Origin: Microbacterium aurugineum
GTDB lineage: Bacteria > Actinomycetota > Actinomycetes > Actinomycetales > Microbacteriaceae
Direction of reading: 5' to 3'
DNA: 64,000 nt
NCBI RefSeq assembly: GCF_023101205.1
Contig: NZ_CP078078.1
Span: 2,179,411-2,243,410, forward strand
Shown: one piece after another, positions 51,871-60,540 of the stretch
Numbering within the stretch: position 1 is the first letter of the stretch
Layout: every line of letters starts with the position of its first letter
The notes under the pieces: model-generated
Databases searched by the model: none
What the model was told of the DNA's origin: nothing
The model's input: the letters and a program-made list of their open reading frames with translations, nothing else
Position numbers and translations under genes: made by a program

Positions 51871-52509
51871 ATGAGCGAGCACGACGCGAACGCGCGTTTC
51901 CTTCGCGAGTCCATCGTGGAGCCAGACTCCATCGCCCGCGCTCGGGCACATGCGGTCGAGCTGGGCGCGATGCCGGTCAGCACGGTCGTCGGCTCCCAGA
52001 TCGCCGTGCTCGCCGCCGCGACGGGTGCGCGGTCGATCGTCGAGATCGGCACCGGTGCCGGTGTCTCCGGCCTCTGGCTCCTGCGCGGTGCCCCCCACGC
52101 CGTGCTCACCACGATCGACAACGAGCCCGAGCACCTCGCAGCCGCACGTCAGGCGTTCGCCGATGCGAGGGTCCCCTCCACGAGGGTCCGTTTCATCACG
52201 GGACGCGCCATCGACGTGCTGCCTCGGATGAACGAGGCGTCCTACGACATCGTGCTGGTCGACGCCGACCCCGAGCACATCATCGAGTACGTCGAACACG
52301 GGCTTCGTCTCGCCCGCACCGGCGGCCTGGTACTGGTCCCTCGCGTCCTCGCCGGCGGCCGCGTCGCCGATCCCGTCCAGCGCGACGAGATCACGTCCGC
52401 CTACCGTTCCCTGGTGCAGGAGACGCAGGAATCGTCGGCAGTGCTCGCGACCGTATCCCCTGCCGCCGAAGGCCTGCTGCAGCTCATCAGCCTCCCCGAG
52501 CGCGACTGA
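51871..52509 (+). CDS. Class I SAM-dependent O-methyltransferase (Rv1220c-like)
   Basis: 212 aa. SAM motifs: IVEIGTGAGVSGLWLL (motif I), LTTIDNEPEHLAAARQAF, FITGRAIDVLPRM, and YDIVLVDADPEHIIEYVE (metal-binding Asp of the cation-dependent COMT-like family), then GGLVLVPRVLAGGRVAD. Probably methylates a small catechol-like or other hydroxylated substrate. Divergent from tatB. Complete; substrate unknown. Confidence 0.9.
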   Translation: MSEHDANARFLRESIVEPDSIARARAHAVELGAMPVSTVVGSQIAVLAAATGARSIVEIGTGAGVSGLWLLRGAPHAVLTTIDNEPEHLAAARQAFADARVPSTRVRFITGRAIDVLPRMNEASYDIVLVDADPEHIIEYVEHGLRLARTGGLVLVPRVLAGGRVADPVQRDEITSAYRSLVQETQESSAVLATVSPAAEGLLQLISLPERD

Positions 52510-52550
52510 GCCCTCCGCACGGATCGCTCCCGAAGAGCCCGGAATCGACG

Positions 52551-52582
52551 AAGGGCGGTGGATCCGAGGATCCACCGCCCTT
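52551..52582. terminator. Terminator between O-methyltransferase and DUF3117 genes
   Basis: AAGGGCGGTGGATC (52551-52564) pairs with 52569-52582 across a 4-nt loop, a 14-bp perfect stem. A second GGATCCGC/GCGGATCC hairpin follows at once (about 52585-52603). Confidence 0.75.
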
Positions 52583-52612
52583 CCGGATCCGCGGACGCGG
52601 ATCCGAGATCGA

Positions 52613-52786
52613 TCAGGCCGGTGCCACGACGGCGGCCAGCACGTCGTGAAGCTCCTTGGCCTCTGCGTCGTTCACGGAGACGACCAGTCGGCCGCCGCCT
52701 TCGAGTGGAACACGCACGATGATGAGTCGTCCTTCTTTCACGGCCTCCATGGGTCCGTCTCCGGTCCTCGGCTTCATCGCTGCCAT
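52613..52786 (-). CDS. DUF3117 small protein
   Basis: 57 aa from the ATG at 52786, with AAAGGGAG upstream. The sequence begins MAAMKPRTGDGPMEAVKEGR and ends LHDVLAAVVAPA, covering the entire DUF3117 family. It is short but almost fully conserved across actinobacteria (Rv1211 in mycobacteria, from memory). The N-terminal KPRTGDGP is the most typical stretch. Function unknown; cytoplasmic. It lies between a strong terminator and the mannosyltransferase gene, so it is probably monocistronic. Confidence 0.92.
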   Translation of the reverse strand: MAAMKPRTGDGPMEAVKEGRLIIVRVPLEGGGRLVVSVNDAEAKELHDVLAAVVAPA

Positions 52787-52880
52787 CGTGGCTCCCTTTC
52801 CTCCGGTGGTATGGGATGAGTTTATCGGGTGTCACCGGGACCTGGAGGTCACCGAGCAACAATTGGGTCGAGCTTCACGA

Positions 52881-54098
52881 TCACGGCACCTGCCAGAACG
52901 TGTTCCCGAGCGCATACATGTGGTAGATCCAGAACCACTGACCGACGAGACACAGCGCGAGGATCCCGAGCCTCCAACGCCGTGAGCGCGGGACGGCGAC
53001 CGCACCCCACATCGGGCTGAGCGGCAGGAGCAGACGGAAGGTGCTCGACTGGGGGAAGAACACCGCGAGCAGGTAGAGCAGGTAGCTCGCGCTCCACAGC
53101 CGCAGGTCTCCGCCCAGGGCGCGGACCTGCGGGGAGTACAGCAACGTGGCCGCGAGCCCGACGACCAGCAGCGCCAGTGCGATCGGCCCCCACCACTGCG
53201 GAAGCCCCCAGAAACCGAACCAGAACTGCGCTGCCTGGACCCAGCCTTCGAACGGGACGAAACCGTCGACACCACCGACGATCCAGTGGCGACGCCATGC
53301 GAGTTCGGTGGCGAGGTACGCGCCGGGGTCGCCCGTGACGATGCCGGCGATCACCTGCCAGGCGAAGCCGGTCACGCTCGCCAGCGCACCCAGCGCGAGG
53401 ATGTGCGCGATCTCGCGACCGGACAGCGGATCCTCCTTCCGACGAACCCATCGCATGATCCCGTGCAGCCCCAGGTAGAGGGCGAAGGCGAGTACACCGG
53501 GGCGGGTGAAGGCCATCACCGGGATGAGCACGTAGAGCCAGGAGTAGCGGTGCGCGGCGGTCGCGTCGAGTGCGAGGAACAGCAGCAGGAGGAAAAGGGT
53601 CTCGGCGTAGCCGACCTGGAACATGGCCGCGATGGGCCCGGCGGCGAAGAAGACGACCGCCCAGGTCGCCGCGCCGTTTCCGATGCGGTCACGGAGCAGG
53701 CGGTGCAGGGCGAGGCAGGCGAGGTACCCGGCGACGAACGAGATCACGAGAGCGCCGACGCCCCACGAGCCGAACAGGAACCCGACCGTCTTGGCCGCAT
53801 AGGCGAACACCGGCATGAACGCCCAGGCGTTCTCGGCGACCTCCCCGGAGTCGGTCAGGGGGAGGTCGGTCGGATACCCGTTCTCGGCGACGAGCCAATA
53901 CCACTGGGCGTCCCAACCGAGGATGAAGTCGACGACGCCCGCGTCTGCACCGAACCGAGAGGCCCCGGTCGACAGGGAGCCCGCCACGAGGAAGAAGGCG
54001 GTGGTGACCACCCGCGCACCGAGATAGATGAAGGCGATGCGCAGTGCGAGCGGTGTCTGCGCCCACCGGCGAGCCGCACTCAGTGCGAAGCGAGCCAT
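52881..54098 (-). CDS. PIG-V-like membrane mannosyltransferase
   Basis: 405 aa from the ATG at 54098, which lies 19 nt inside the end of dapE. Ten or more transmembrane helices. The segment FILGWDAQWYWLVAENGYP in the first extracytoplasmic loop carries the acidic residue pattern (WDxxWY) of GPI-mannosyltransferase II-like and other GT-C enzymes. It probably uses polyprenyl-phosphate-mannose outside the membrane to mannosylate lipids or proteins. It is cotranscribed with dapE but functionally unrelated. A longer upstream frame lies wholly within dapE and is rejected. Confidence 0.8.
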   Translation of the reverse strand: MARFALSAARRWAQTPLALRIAFIYLGARVVTTAFFLVAGSLSTGASRFGADAGVVDFILGWDAQWYWLVAENGYPTDLPLTDSGEVAENAWAFMPVFAYAAKTVGFLFGSWGVGALVISFVAGYLACLALHRLLRDRIGNGAATWAVVFFAAGPIAAMFQVGYAETLFLLLLFLALDATAAHRYSWLYVLIPVMAFTRPGVLAFALYLGLHGIMRWVRRKEDPLSGREIAHILALGALASVTGFAWQVIAGIVTGDPGAYLATELAWRRHWIVGGVDGFVPFEGWVQAAQFWFGFWGLPQWWGPIALALLVVGLAATLLYSPQVRALGGDLRLWSASYLLYLLAVFFPQSSTFRLLLPLSPMWGAVAVPRSRRWRLGILALCLVGQWFWIYHMYALGNTFWQVP

Positions 54099-55153
54099 AC
54101 GCGCAGGCCCCGCTCCACGGCGTCGATCTGCGCGAGCGGCACGCGCTCCTCGTCGTGGTGCGCGAGGTGCGGGTCGCCCGGGCCGTAGTTCACCGCGGGG
54201 ATGCCGAGGGCCGAGAACCGGGCGACATCCGTCCATCCGTACTTCGGTCGCGGCTCCGCGCCGACAGCAGCCACGAACTGCTTCGCGATCTCGGCGTCGA
54301 GCCCGGGGCGCGCACCCTCGGCGGCGTCCGTGATCTCGATGTCGAAGCCCGCGAGAACCCCGCGGAGATGGGACTCGGCGTCCGCAGCCGACTTGTTGGG
54401 AGCGAAACGGTAGTTGACCTCGACCTCGCAGGCATCGGGGATGACGTTCCCCGCGACGCCACCCGCGATGCGCACGGCGCTCAGGCTCTCACGGTAGAGC
54501 AACCCTTCGACCAGCACCTCCTTGGCGCGATACTCCGCCAGCCGGGTGAGGATGGGCGCGGCACTGTGGATCGCGTTCTCGCCGATCCAGGCGCGGGCAC
54601 TGTGTGCTCGCACGCCGGTCGTCCGGACGAGCGCTCGGAGGGTGCCGTTGCAGCCCCCCTCCACCTCACCGTTGGACGGCTCGCCGAGGATCGCGAAGTC
54701 CGCCTGGAACAGATCGGGACGAACGGCCGCGAGCAGCCCGAGACCGTTCTTGGAGGCTTCGATCTCCTCGTTGTCGTACCACATCCAGGTGATGTCGACG
54801 GCGGGAGCGGTGAGCTCGGCCGCGAGTTTCAGCTGCACGGCGGTGCCGGCCTTCATGTCGACGGTGCCGCGTCCCCACAGGTAGGGCACTCCGTCGATCT
54901 CGATGTCCCGCGTCGGGAGGTTCGCATTGATCGGCACGGTGTCGATGTGACCGGCGATCGCGACGCGCTGCGCACGGCCGAGGTCGGTGCGGGCGACGAT
55001 CGTGTTCCCGTGCCGGAAGACCTCGAGATGGGCCAACGGCGAGATCGCGGCCTCGATCGCATCGGCCAGGGTCTTCTCGTCGCCGGAGACGCTCGGGATG
55101 TCGCAGATCGCACGAGTGAGTTCGACGGAGGACGCGGTCAGATCGAGCACCAT
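54080..55153 (-). CDS. dapE: Succinyl-diaminopimelate desuccinylase
   Basis: 357 aa. M20 metallopeptidase: VAIAGHIDTVPIN (metal His/Asp), YLWGRGTVDMKAG (bridging Asp), TWMWYDNEEIEASKNGLG (Glu-Glu), ILGEPSNGEVEGGCNG and a C-terminal NYGPGDPHLAHHDEE (metal His). It releases succinate from N-succinyl-L,L-diaminopimelate, following DapD and DapC in the succinylase branch of lysine/DAP synthesis. Divergent from dapD, with a TAGGCT box six bases before the ATG. Confidence 0.95.
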   Translation of the reverse strand: MVLDLTASSVELTRAICDIPSVSGDEKTLADAIEAAISPLAHLEVFRHGNTIVARTDLGRAQRVAIAGHIDTVPINANLPTRDIEIDGVPYLWGRGTVDMKAGTAVQLKLAAELTAPAVDITWMWYDNEEIEASKNGLGLLAAVRPDLFQADFAILGEPSNGEVEGGCNGTLRALVRTTGVRAHSARAWIGENAIHSAAPILTRLAEYRAKEVLVEGLLYRESLSAVRIAGGVAGNVIPDACEVEVNYRFAPNKSAADAESHLRGVLAGFDIEITDAAEGARPGLDAEIAKQFVAAVGAEPRPKYGWTDVARFSALGIPAVNYGPGDPHLAHHDEERVPLAQIDAVERGLRVWLASH

Positions 55154-55165
55154 GCGTCCAGCCTA
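55154..55165 (-). promoter_or_regulatory. Leaderless -10 box of dapE (TAGGCT)
   Basis: TAGGCT at 55165-55160, six bases (GGACGC), then the ATG at 55153. Confidence 0.6.
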
Positions 55166-55206
55166 CTTTCCCCGTCATGCGTGAAGTCGTCGCCGGCCGG
55201 GCGCGA

Positions 55207-55218
55207 TAGCGTGGAGGG
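55207..55218 (+). promoter_or_regulatory. Leaderless -10 box of dapD (TAGCGT)
   Basis: TAGCGT at 55207-55212, then GGAGGG and the ATG at 55219. The dapE and dapD promoters lie back to back within 65 bases. Confidence 0.6.
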
Positions 55219-56166
55219 ATGAGCGACGCACGCACGGTATGGGGTATCGGACTGACTACGATCGCCGGGGACGGCACGGTTCTCGATGCCTGGTACCCGG
55301 AGGTGCGACGCGGTGAGCTCGTCGCGGATGAGGCGGCCGTCGCCGCACTCGAACCCCTCGTCGGACGCGACGAGCGACGAGACGTCACGGTCGAGGTCGT
55401 GCAGCTGCAGATCGACCTCGACGAGGCTCCCGCCTCCACCGCCGACGCGTATCTGCGTCTGCATGCGCTCTCGCACCTCGTGGCGCGTCCCAACGAGCTG
55501 AACCTCGACGGCATCTTCGGACACCTGCCCAACGTCGCCTGGACGAACGCCGGACCGGTGCACCCCGACGTCGCGGCGCGTCGTCGTCCGCACCTCCAGC
55601 GCGCGGGCATCCAGGTGCAGGGGCTGGACAAGTTCCCCCGTCTGACCGACTATGTCCAGCCGTCCGGCGTGCGCATCGCCGACGCGTCCCGCGTGCGCCT
55701 CGGCGCCTACCTCTCCCCCGGCACGACGGTGATGCACGAGGGCTTCGTCAACTTCAACGCCGGCACTCTCGGTGCCTCGATGGTTGAGGGGCGCATCTCG
55801 CAGGGCGTCGTCGTCGGGGACGGCAGCGACATCGGCGGTGGCTCCTCCATCATGGGCACCCTCTCGGGCGGCGGCACGCACCGGGTGTCGATCGGGGCGC
55901 GCACGCTCCTCGGCGCCAACGCCGGCATCGGCATCTCGCTCGGCGATGACTGCATCGTCGAAGCGGGCCTCTACGTGACAGCCGGCACCAAGGTCGTGCT
56001 CGCCGACGGTCCCGCGACGCCGGATGGCGGGCGGCGGACGGTGAAGGGTGCGGAACTCTCGGGCCAGGACGGACTGCTGTTCCGCCGCAACTCGCTCAGC
56101 GGGGCGGTCGAGGCTGTGCGACGGGCGGGCGTCGGAGTGACGCTGAACGAGGCGCTGCACGCCTGA
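55219..56166 (+). CDS. dapD: Tetrahydrodipicolinate N-succinyltransferase
   Basis: 315 aa. Actinobacterial DapD: an N-terminal domain ([20 protein letters not shown]) is followed by left-handed beta-helix hexapeptide repeats ([75 protein letters not shown]). Glu in MVEGRIS is the expected catalytic residue. It transfers succinyl from succinyl-CoA to tetrahydrodipicolinate. Works with DapC (59.4 kb) and DapE. Confidence 0.96.
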   Translation: MSDARTVWGIGLTTIAGDGTVLDAWYPEVRRGELVADEAAVAALEPLVGRDERRDVTVEVVQLQIDLDEAPASTADAYLRLHALSHLVARPNELNLDGIFGHLPNVAWTNAGPVHPDVAARRRPHLQRAGIQVQGLDKFPRLTDYVQPSGVRIADASRVRLGAYLSPGTTVMHEGFVNFNAGTLGASMVEGRISQGVVVGDGSDIGGGSSIMGTLSGGGTHRVSIGARTLLGANAGIGISLGDDCIVEAGLYVTAGTKVVLADGPATPDGGRRTVKGAELSGQDGLLFRRNSLSGAVEAVRRAGVGVTLNEALHA

Positions 56167-56192
56167 TCCGCCGTCGACGACTCGCGCACGCA

Positions 56193-56220
56193 GCGGGCAT
56201 GCAGCTGACGGCATGCCCGC
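56193..56220 (+). terminator. dapD terminator
   Basis: GCGGGCATGC (56193-56202) pairs with GCATGCCCGC (56211-56220), a 10-bp stem with an 8-nt loop, 27 nt after the dapD stop. Confidence 0.65.
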
Positions 56221-56225
56221 GCTGA

Positions 56226-56427
56226 TAGACTGACCTCGTTGCACGGACCGCCGGTCCCACAACATCGTCGTCGTCACGGGGTCTCCGAGGACCGAAGCGA
56301 GCGGAACTGCTCCCATCACCAGCATCAGCTGGCCTTTCGAACGGCGAATCGATGCGCAATTCCTGCGCCGTCGCCCACCTCACCCCTTATCTCGCGCCGT
56401 TCACTCGTGCGCTGACGGAGTTTCTGC
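56226..56427 (+). promoter_or_regulatory. -10 box and ~190-nt leader of the second DEAD-box helicase gene
   Basis: TAGACT at 56226-56231 directly follows the dapD terminator; transcription from about 56238 leaves a leader of roughly 190 nt. It ends with CGGAG eight bases before the ATG. This is the longest non-coding leader in the window and contrasts with the leaderless majority. Confidence 0.45.
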
Positions 56428-57804
56428 ATGTCTACTTTCCTTGAACTCGGCGTTCCCGCCGAGCTCGCCGCCGTTCTCGCCGACTCCGGCAAGACCGAAG
56501 CGTTCGCCATCCAGCGCGACACGCTCCCCGACTCCCTTGCCGGACGCGACCTCCTGGGCCGCGGACGCACGGGCAGCGGCAAGACCATCGCCTTCGCGCT
56601 CCCGCTCGTCGCTCGACTCGCCGCGTCCGGGGGGCAGCGCCGCGCAGGCCTGCCGCGCGGACTCGTCCTCGCTCCGACCCGAGAGCTCGCAACCCAGATC
56701 GCTGCGACGATCGCTCCTCTCGCCGAGGCCGCGGGCCTGCGCGTCACGACCGTCTTCGGCGGCGTCAGCCAGCGTCCGCAGGAGCAGGCGCTGCGCGGCG
56801 GCGTCGACATCGTGGTCGCCTGCCCCGGTCGACTCGAAGACCTCATGAAGCAGCAGGTCGTACGCCTGAGCGCGATCGAGGTCACCGTGCTGGACGAGGC
56901 CGACCACATGGCCGACCTCGGCTTCCTCCCCGGTGTCACCCGTATCCTCACGGCGACCCCGGCCGGCGGTCAGCGCCTGCTGTTCAGCGCGACGCTCGAC
57001 CGCGGCATCGACACCCTGGCCCGCCGCTTCCTCTCGAACGCGGTCAGCCACGAGGTCGATGAGGAGAGCGTGCCCGTCGGCGAGATGACCCACCGTGTGC
57101 TCGTGGTCGACTCGACCGACAACAAGACCGCGCTCGTGCGCGACCTCGCATCGGGCACCGGGCGCCGCATCCTCTTCACCCGCACCAAGCACCAGGCGAA
57201 GAAGCTCGCGAAGCAGCTCACCGCTGCAGGCATCCCCGCGGTCGATCTGCACGGAAACCTCTCGCAGAACGCTCGCGAGCGCAACCTCGGCGCATTCTCC
57301 GCGGCGCCGGAGGACGGCGGCGTGCGCGTGCTCGTCGCGACCGACGTCGCTGCGCGCGGGGTGCACGTGGACAACGTGGACCTCGTGGTGCACGTCGACC
57401 CGCCCGTGGAGCACAAGGCGTACCTGCACCGTTCCGGTCGCACGGCGCGCGCCGGAGCCGCCGGTACGGTCGTGACCGTCGTGCTGCCCGAGCAGCGTCG
57501 TGACGTCAAGGATCTACTGCGCAAGGCCGCCATCAGCGCTCCGCTGGAGGACGTGACCACGGCGGCCGTCACCGCTCTCGTCCCCGAGCGCGCACCGCAC
57601 GTGCGCCCGGCCCCGGTGCAGGCGCCGCAGCAGCAGCGTCAGTCTTCGAAGCAGCGTCCCGCGGGCGGCGAGCGGAACGGGGCGGCGAACCCGCCTTCCC
57701 GTCGTCGTCGCCGTCCCCGCTCCGGCGCATCCGGTGCCGGCCAGGGCGGAGGCTACTCCACGCAGAGCGGCCAGTCCCGTCAGGGCGGCGGCCGGGGGCG
57801 CTGA
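56428..57804 (+). CDS. DEAD-box RNA helicase (second paralogue)
   Basis: 458 aa. Motifs: AFAIQRDTLPD (Q), RGRTGSGKTIAFAL, PTRELATQ, CPGRLEDL, VLDEADHMADLGFL, FSATLDRG, FTRTKHQAKKLA, ATDVAARGVHVDN, HRSGRTARAG. Residues beyond 390 form a Gln/Arg/Gly-rich tail (SRRRRRPRSGASGAGQGGG), likely RNA-binding. The core sequence differs from the 39.6-kb helicase, so it is not a recent duplicate. The long leader suggests post-transcriptional or cold control, as for other DEAD-box helicases (inference). Confidence 0.93.
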   Translation: MSTFLELGVPAELAAVLADSGKTEAFAIQRDTLPDSLAGRDLLGRGRTGSGKTIAFALPLVARLAASGGQRRAGLPRGLVLAPTRELATQIAATIAPLAEAAGLRVTTVFGGVSQRPQEQALRGGVDIVVACPGRLEDLMKQQVVRLSAIEVTVLDEADHMADLGFLPGVTRILTATPAGGQRLLFSATLDRGIDTLARRFLSNAVSHEVDEESVPVGEMTHRVLVVDSTDNKTALVRDLASGTGRRILFTRTKHQAKKLAKQLTAAGIPAVDLHGNLSQNARERNLGAFSAAPEDGGVRVLVATDVAARGVHVDNVDLVVHVDPPVEHKAYLHRSGRTARAGAAGTVVTVVLPEQRRDVKDLLRKAAISAPLEDVTTAAVTALVPERAPHVRPAPVQAPQQQRQSSKQRPAGGERNGAANPPSRRRRRPRSGASGAGQGGGYSTQSGQSRQGGGRGR

Positions 57805-57829
57805 CGCGTCCCGCTCCACCCCTTTTCAC

Positions 57830-57911
57830 GTCGAGGCCCCCTCAGCGCGTCGACGCCCCCTCTGACAGTCGTCAGTGTGAGGGGGCGTCGGCGGGCAGAG
57901 GGGGCCTCGAC
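57830..57911. terminator. Large nested inverted repeat between convergent genes
   Basis: An 82-nt element has an outer 14-bp stem (57830-57843 / 57898-57911), an inner 11-bp stem (57852-57862 / 57879-57889) and a small CTGAC/GTCAG tip. The two left arms are near-copies of each other (GTCGAGGCCCCCTC and GTCGACGCCCCCTC), so it looks like a duplicated hairpin. It ends transcription from both sides, but its size is unusual. Confidence 0.7.
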
Positions 57912-57937
57912 CGCTTACGGCCGCGCGCGGCCGAGAC

Positions 57938-59278
57938 TCAGCGGGTCGGGAAAGAGCGCTCCGAGGATCCGGTGTACAGCTGCTGCGGGCGGCCGATCTT
58001 GGTCTGCGGGTCGAGCTGCAGCTCACGCCACTGCGCGAGCCAGCCGGGCAGACGTCCGATCGCGAAGAGCACGGTGAACATCCGCGTGGGGAAGCCCATC
58101 GCCTTGTAGATCACACCCGTGTAGAAGTCGACGTTCGGGTACAGGCGACGCTCGCGGAAGTAGTCGTCGGCGAGCGCGAGCTCCTCGAGCTCCTTGGCCA
58201 GGTCGAGGAGGGGGTCAGTGACGCCCAGCGAGGAGAGCACCTCGTCGGCCGCGTCCTTGACGAGCTTGGCGCGCGGATCGTAGTTCTTGTAGACCCGGTG
58301 CCCGAAGCCCATCAGCTTCACGCCCTCTTCCTTGTTCTTCACCCGCTCGACGAAGCGCGAAACGCTCTGACCGGAGTCACGGATCTGCCCGAGCATGGTC
58401 AGCACAGCCTCGTTCGCACCGCCGTGAAGGGGGCCGGAGAGAGCCTGGATGCCGGCGGAGATCGATGCGAACTGGTTCGCACCGGTGGAGCCCACGAGGC
58501 GGACGGTCGAGGTCGAGGCGTTCTGCTCGTGGTCTTCGTGCAGGATGAGGAGCAGCTCGAGAGCCTTCGACATCACCGGGTTGACCTCGTACTCCTCGCT
58601 GTGCACACCGAAGTTCAGCTTCAGGAAGTTGTCCACGAAGCTCAGCGAGTTGTCGGGGTAGAGGAAGGCCTGGCCGACGCTCTTCTTGTGCGCGTACGCC
58701 GCGATCACCGGAAGCTTGGCGAGCATGCGCACCATGTTGAGTTCGACGTGCTCGGGGTTGTGCGGGTCGGTCTGACCTTCGTAGTAGGTCGAGAGCGCCG
58801 CGACCGCCGACGACAGCACCGACATCGGGTGCGCCGTGTGCGGCAGGGCGGAGAAGAAGCGCTTGAGGTCTTCGTGCAGCAGCGTGTGGCGGCGGATCTT
58901 CTCGTCGAACTCCGCGAGCTCGGATGCCGAGGGCAGTTCGCCGTAGATCAGGAGCCAGGCGACCTCGAGATAGCTGGTCGATCCCGCCAGCTGTTCGATC
59001 GGGTATCCGCGATAGCGCAGGATGCCCTTGTCGCCGTCGATGAAGGTGATCTCGGACTTCGTCGACGCGGTGTTCACGAAGCCGTAGTCGAGGCCGGTGT
59101 AGCCGGTCTGACGGGTCAGCGTCGAGAAGTCGATGCTGTCGTGCCCCGCCGTGCCGCGCAGTACCGGGAATTCGGCGGTCGTCTCACCGATCGTCAGCTT
59201 CGCCGTCTGGTCTGCCGCTGCACTCACGCGGACCTCCTCCTGGTGTCCGCCCCCGCTCGTCGCGGTGGAGTCGGACAT
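57938..59278 (-). CDS. gltA: Citrate synthase
   Basis: 446 aa from the ATG at 59278; an in-frame GTG 15 codons earlier is possible. Type II citrate synthase: GILRYRGYPIEQLA, HTLLHEDLKRFFSALPHTAHPM, LSGPLHGGANEAVL (catalytic His), LMGFGHRVYKNYDPRA (catalytic His and substrate Arg), NVDFYTGVIYKAMGFP (catalytic Asp), and PRMFTVLFAIGRLPGW-type end. It condenses oxaloacetate with acetyl-CoA in the TCA cycle. Promoter TAGGCT lies near 59354-59359. Monocistronic. Confidence 0.96.
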   Translation of the reverse strand: MSDSTATSGGGHQEEVRVSAAADQTAKLTIGETTAEFPVLRGTAGHDSIDFSTLTRQTGYTGLDYGFVNTASTKSEITFIDGDKGILRYRGYPIEQLAGSTSYLEVAWLLIYGELPSASELAEFDEKIRRHTLLHEDLKRFFSALPHTAHPMSVLSSAVAALSTYYEGQTDPHNPEHVELNMVRMLAKLPVIAAYAHKKSVGQAFLYPDNSLSFVDNFLKLNFGVHSEEYEVNPVMSKALELLLILHEDHEQNASTSTVRLVGSTGANQFASISAGIQALSGPLHGGANEAVLTMLGQIRDSGQSVSRFVERVKNKEEGVKLMGFGHRVYKNYDPRAKLVKDAADEVLSSLGVTDPLLDLAKELEELALADDYFRERRLYPNVDFYTGVIYKAMGFPTRMFTVLFAIGRLPGWLAQWRELQLDPQTKIGRPQQLYTGSSERSFPTR

Positions 59279-59418
59279 GATCTTGATCAAGTCGGAACTG
59301 GCGATCTCACGGCGCTGAGGCACCAGGTCGGGTCACGACCGAATCGCTTTTACAGCCTAGTAGGCACTCCGGCCTACTGTGACATCCGCCAAACAGACGG
59401 CCACTTCAAGGGGATAAC

Positions 59419-60531
59419 CTACAGAGCTTCGACAGTGAGGCGTCGCGCCGCCTCGAGGATGCGCTCGGTCGGGGCGGTGAGGGCGAGCCGGACATGCTGC
59501 GCGGCGTCAGCACCGTAGAACGGCCCCGGGCCCGCGAGGATGCCGAGCTCAGCGAGCCTCGCCATCGAATCCCAGGCATCCCGTCCCTCCGTCGCCCACA
59601 GGTACAGCCCCGCTTCTGAACCATCGATACGGAAGCCGGCCGCTGCGAGCGCAGGACGCAGCGCATCCCGCCGAGCGCGATAGAGCTCCTTCTGCGCCGC
59701 GACGTGCGCGTCGTCGCCGAGGGCCACCGCCATGGCGTGCTGCACCGGAGCGGGCGGCATCAGGCCGAGATGCTTGCGCGCCGTGAGGAGGTCGCCGACC
59801 ACGCGCGCACAGCCGGCGACGAACGCGGCGCGGTAGCCGGCGAGGTTCGACTGCTTGCTCAAGGAATACACGCTGAGCAGATTCGCGCGGCTGCCACCGG
59901 TCACCCGCGGGTCGAGGATCGACGGAATCGGCGAGGCGGCCCATTCGCCATCCCACCCGAGTTCGGCATAGCACTCGTCGCTCGCGAGCACGGCGCCGAG
60001 TTCACGGGCGCGACGCACGGCCGCGGCGAGCTCGTCCACCGTCCAGGTGCGGCCGTCCGGGTTGCCCGGGGTGTTGATCCAGATGAGCTTCGTGCCCTCC
60101 GGCCAGTCCGCGGGGTCGTCGGCGGGGAGCGGTGTCGCGCCGACGACGCGGGCGCCGACCTCGTAGGTCGGGTACGCCACTCGGGGGTGCACGACGATGT
60201 CGCCCTCCCCCAGACCGAGCAGCGTGGGCAGCAGCGCGACGAATTCCTTGGAGCCGATCGTGGGCAGGACGTTGTCGACGCGGAGGTCGGGCACACCGCG
60301 GCGGCGCGCGTACCAGTCGACGATCGCCTCGCGCAGGGTCGGCGTGCCGACCGTCTGCGGATAGGCGTGGGCGTCGGTCGCCTCGGCGAGAGCGCGCCGG
60401 ATGATGTCGGGAGTCGGATCCACCGGCGAGCCGATGGAGAGATCCACGATCCCTTCCGGGTGGCGGGCCGCACGCTCGCGGAACGGGACGACGGCATCCC
60501 AGGGGTAGTCGTCGAGGTCTCGGACGCTCAC
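59419..60531 (-). CDS. dapC: Succinyldiaminopimelate transaminase
   Basis: 370 aa from a GTG at 60531. Class I aminotransferase: VDLSIGSPVDPTPDII, IGSKEFVALLPTLLGLG, VHPRVAYPTYEVGA, INTPGNPDGRTW, SDECYAELGWDG and the PLP lysine in SLSKQSNLAGYRAAF. The SIGSPVDPTP and SKQSNLAGYR stretches are typical of actinobacterial DapC. It makes N-succinyl-L,L-DAP precursor from N-succinyl-2-amino-6-ketopimelate between DapD and DapE. The gene starts 9 nt after the ferredoxin stop, an operon also present in mycobacteria (fdxC-dapC). Confidence 0.93.
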   Translation of the reverse strand: MSVRDLDDYPWDAVVPFRERAARHPEGIVDLSIGSPVDPTPDIIRRALAEATDAHAYPQTVGTPTLREAIVDWYARRRGVPDLRVDNVLPTIGSKEFVALLPTLLGLGEGDIVVHPRVAYPTYEVGARVVGATPLPADDPADWPEGTKLIWINTPGNPDGRTWTVDELAAAVRRARELGAVLASDECYAELGWDGEWAASPIPSILDPRVTGGSRANLLSVYSLSKQSNLAGYRAAFVAGCARVVGDLLTARKHLGLMPPAPVQHAMAVALGDDAHVAAQKELYRARRDALRPALAAAGFRIDGSEAGLYLWATEGRDAWDSMARLAELGILAGPGPFYGADAAQHVRLALTAPTERILEAARRLTVEAL

Positions 60532-60540
60532 AGCGCGCGC

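Noticed and set aside
57830..57911. Terminal inverted repeats of a mobile element
   Set aside because: No transposase, target duplication or cargo lies between the arms; the arms are only 54 bases apart.
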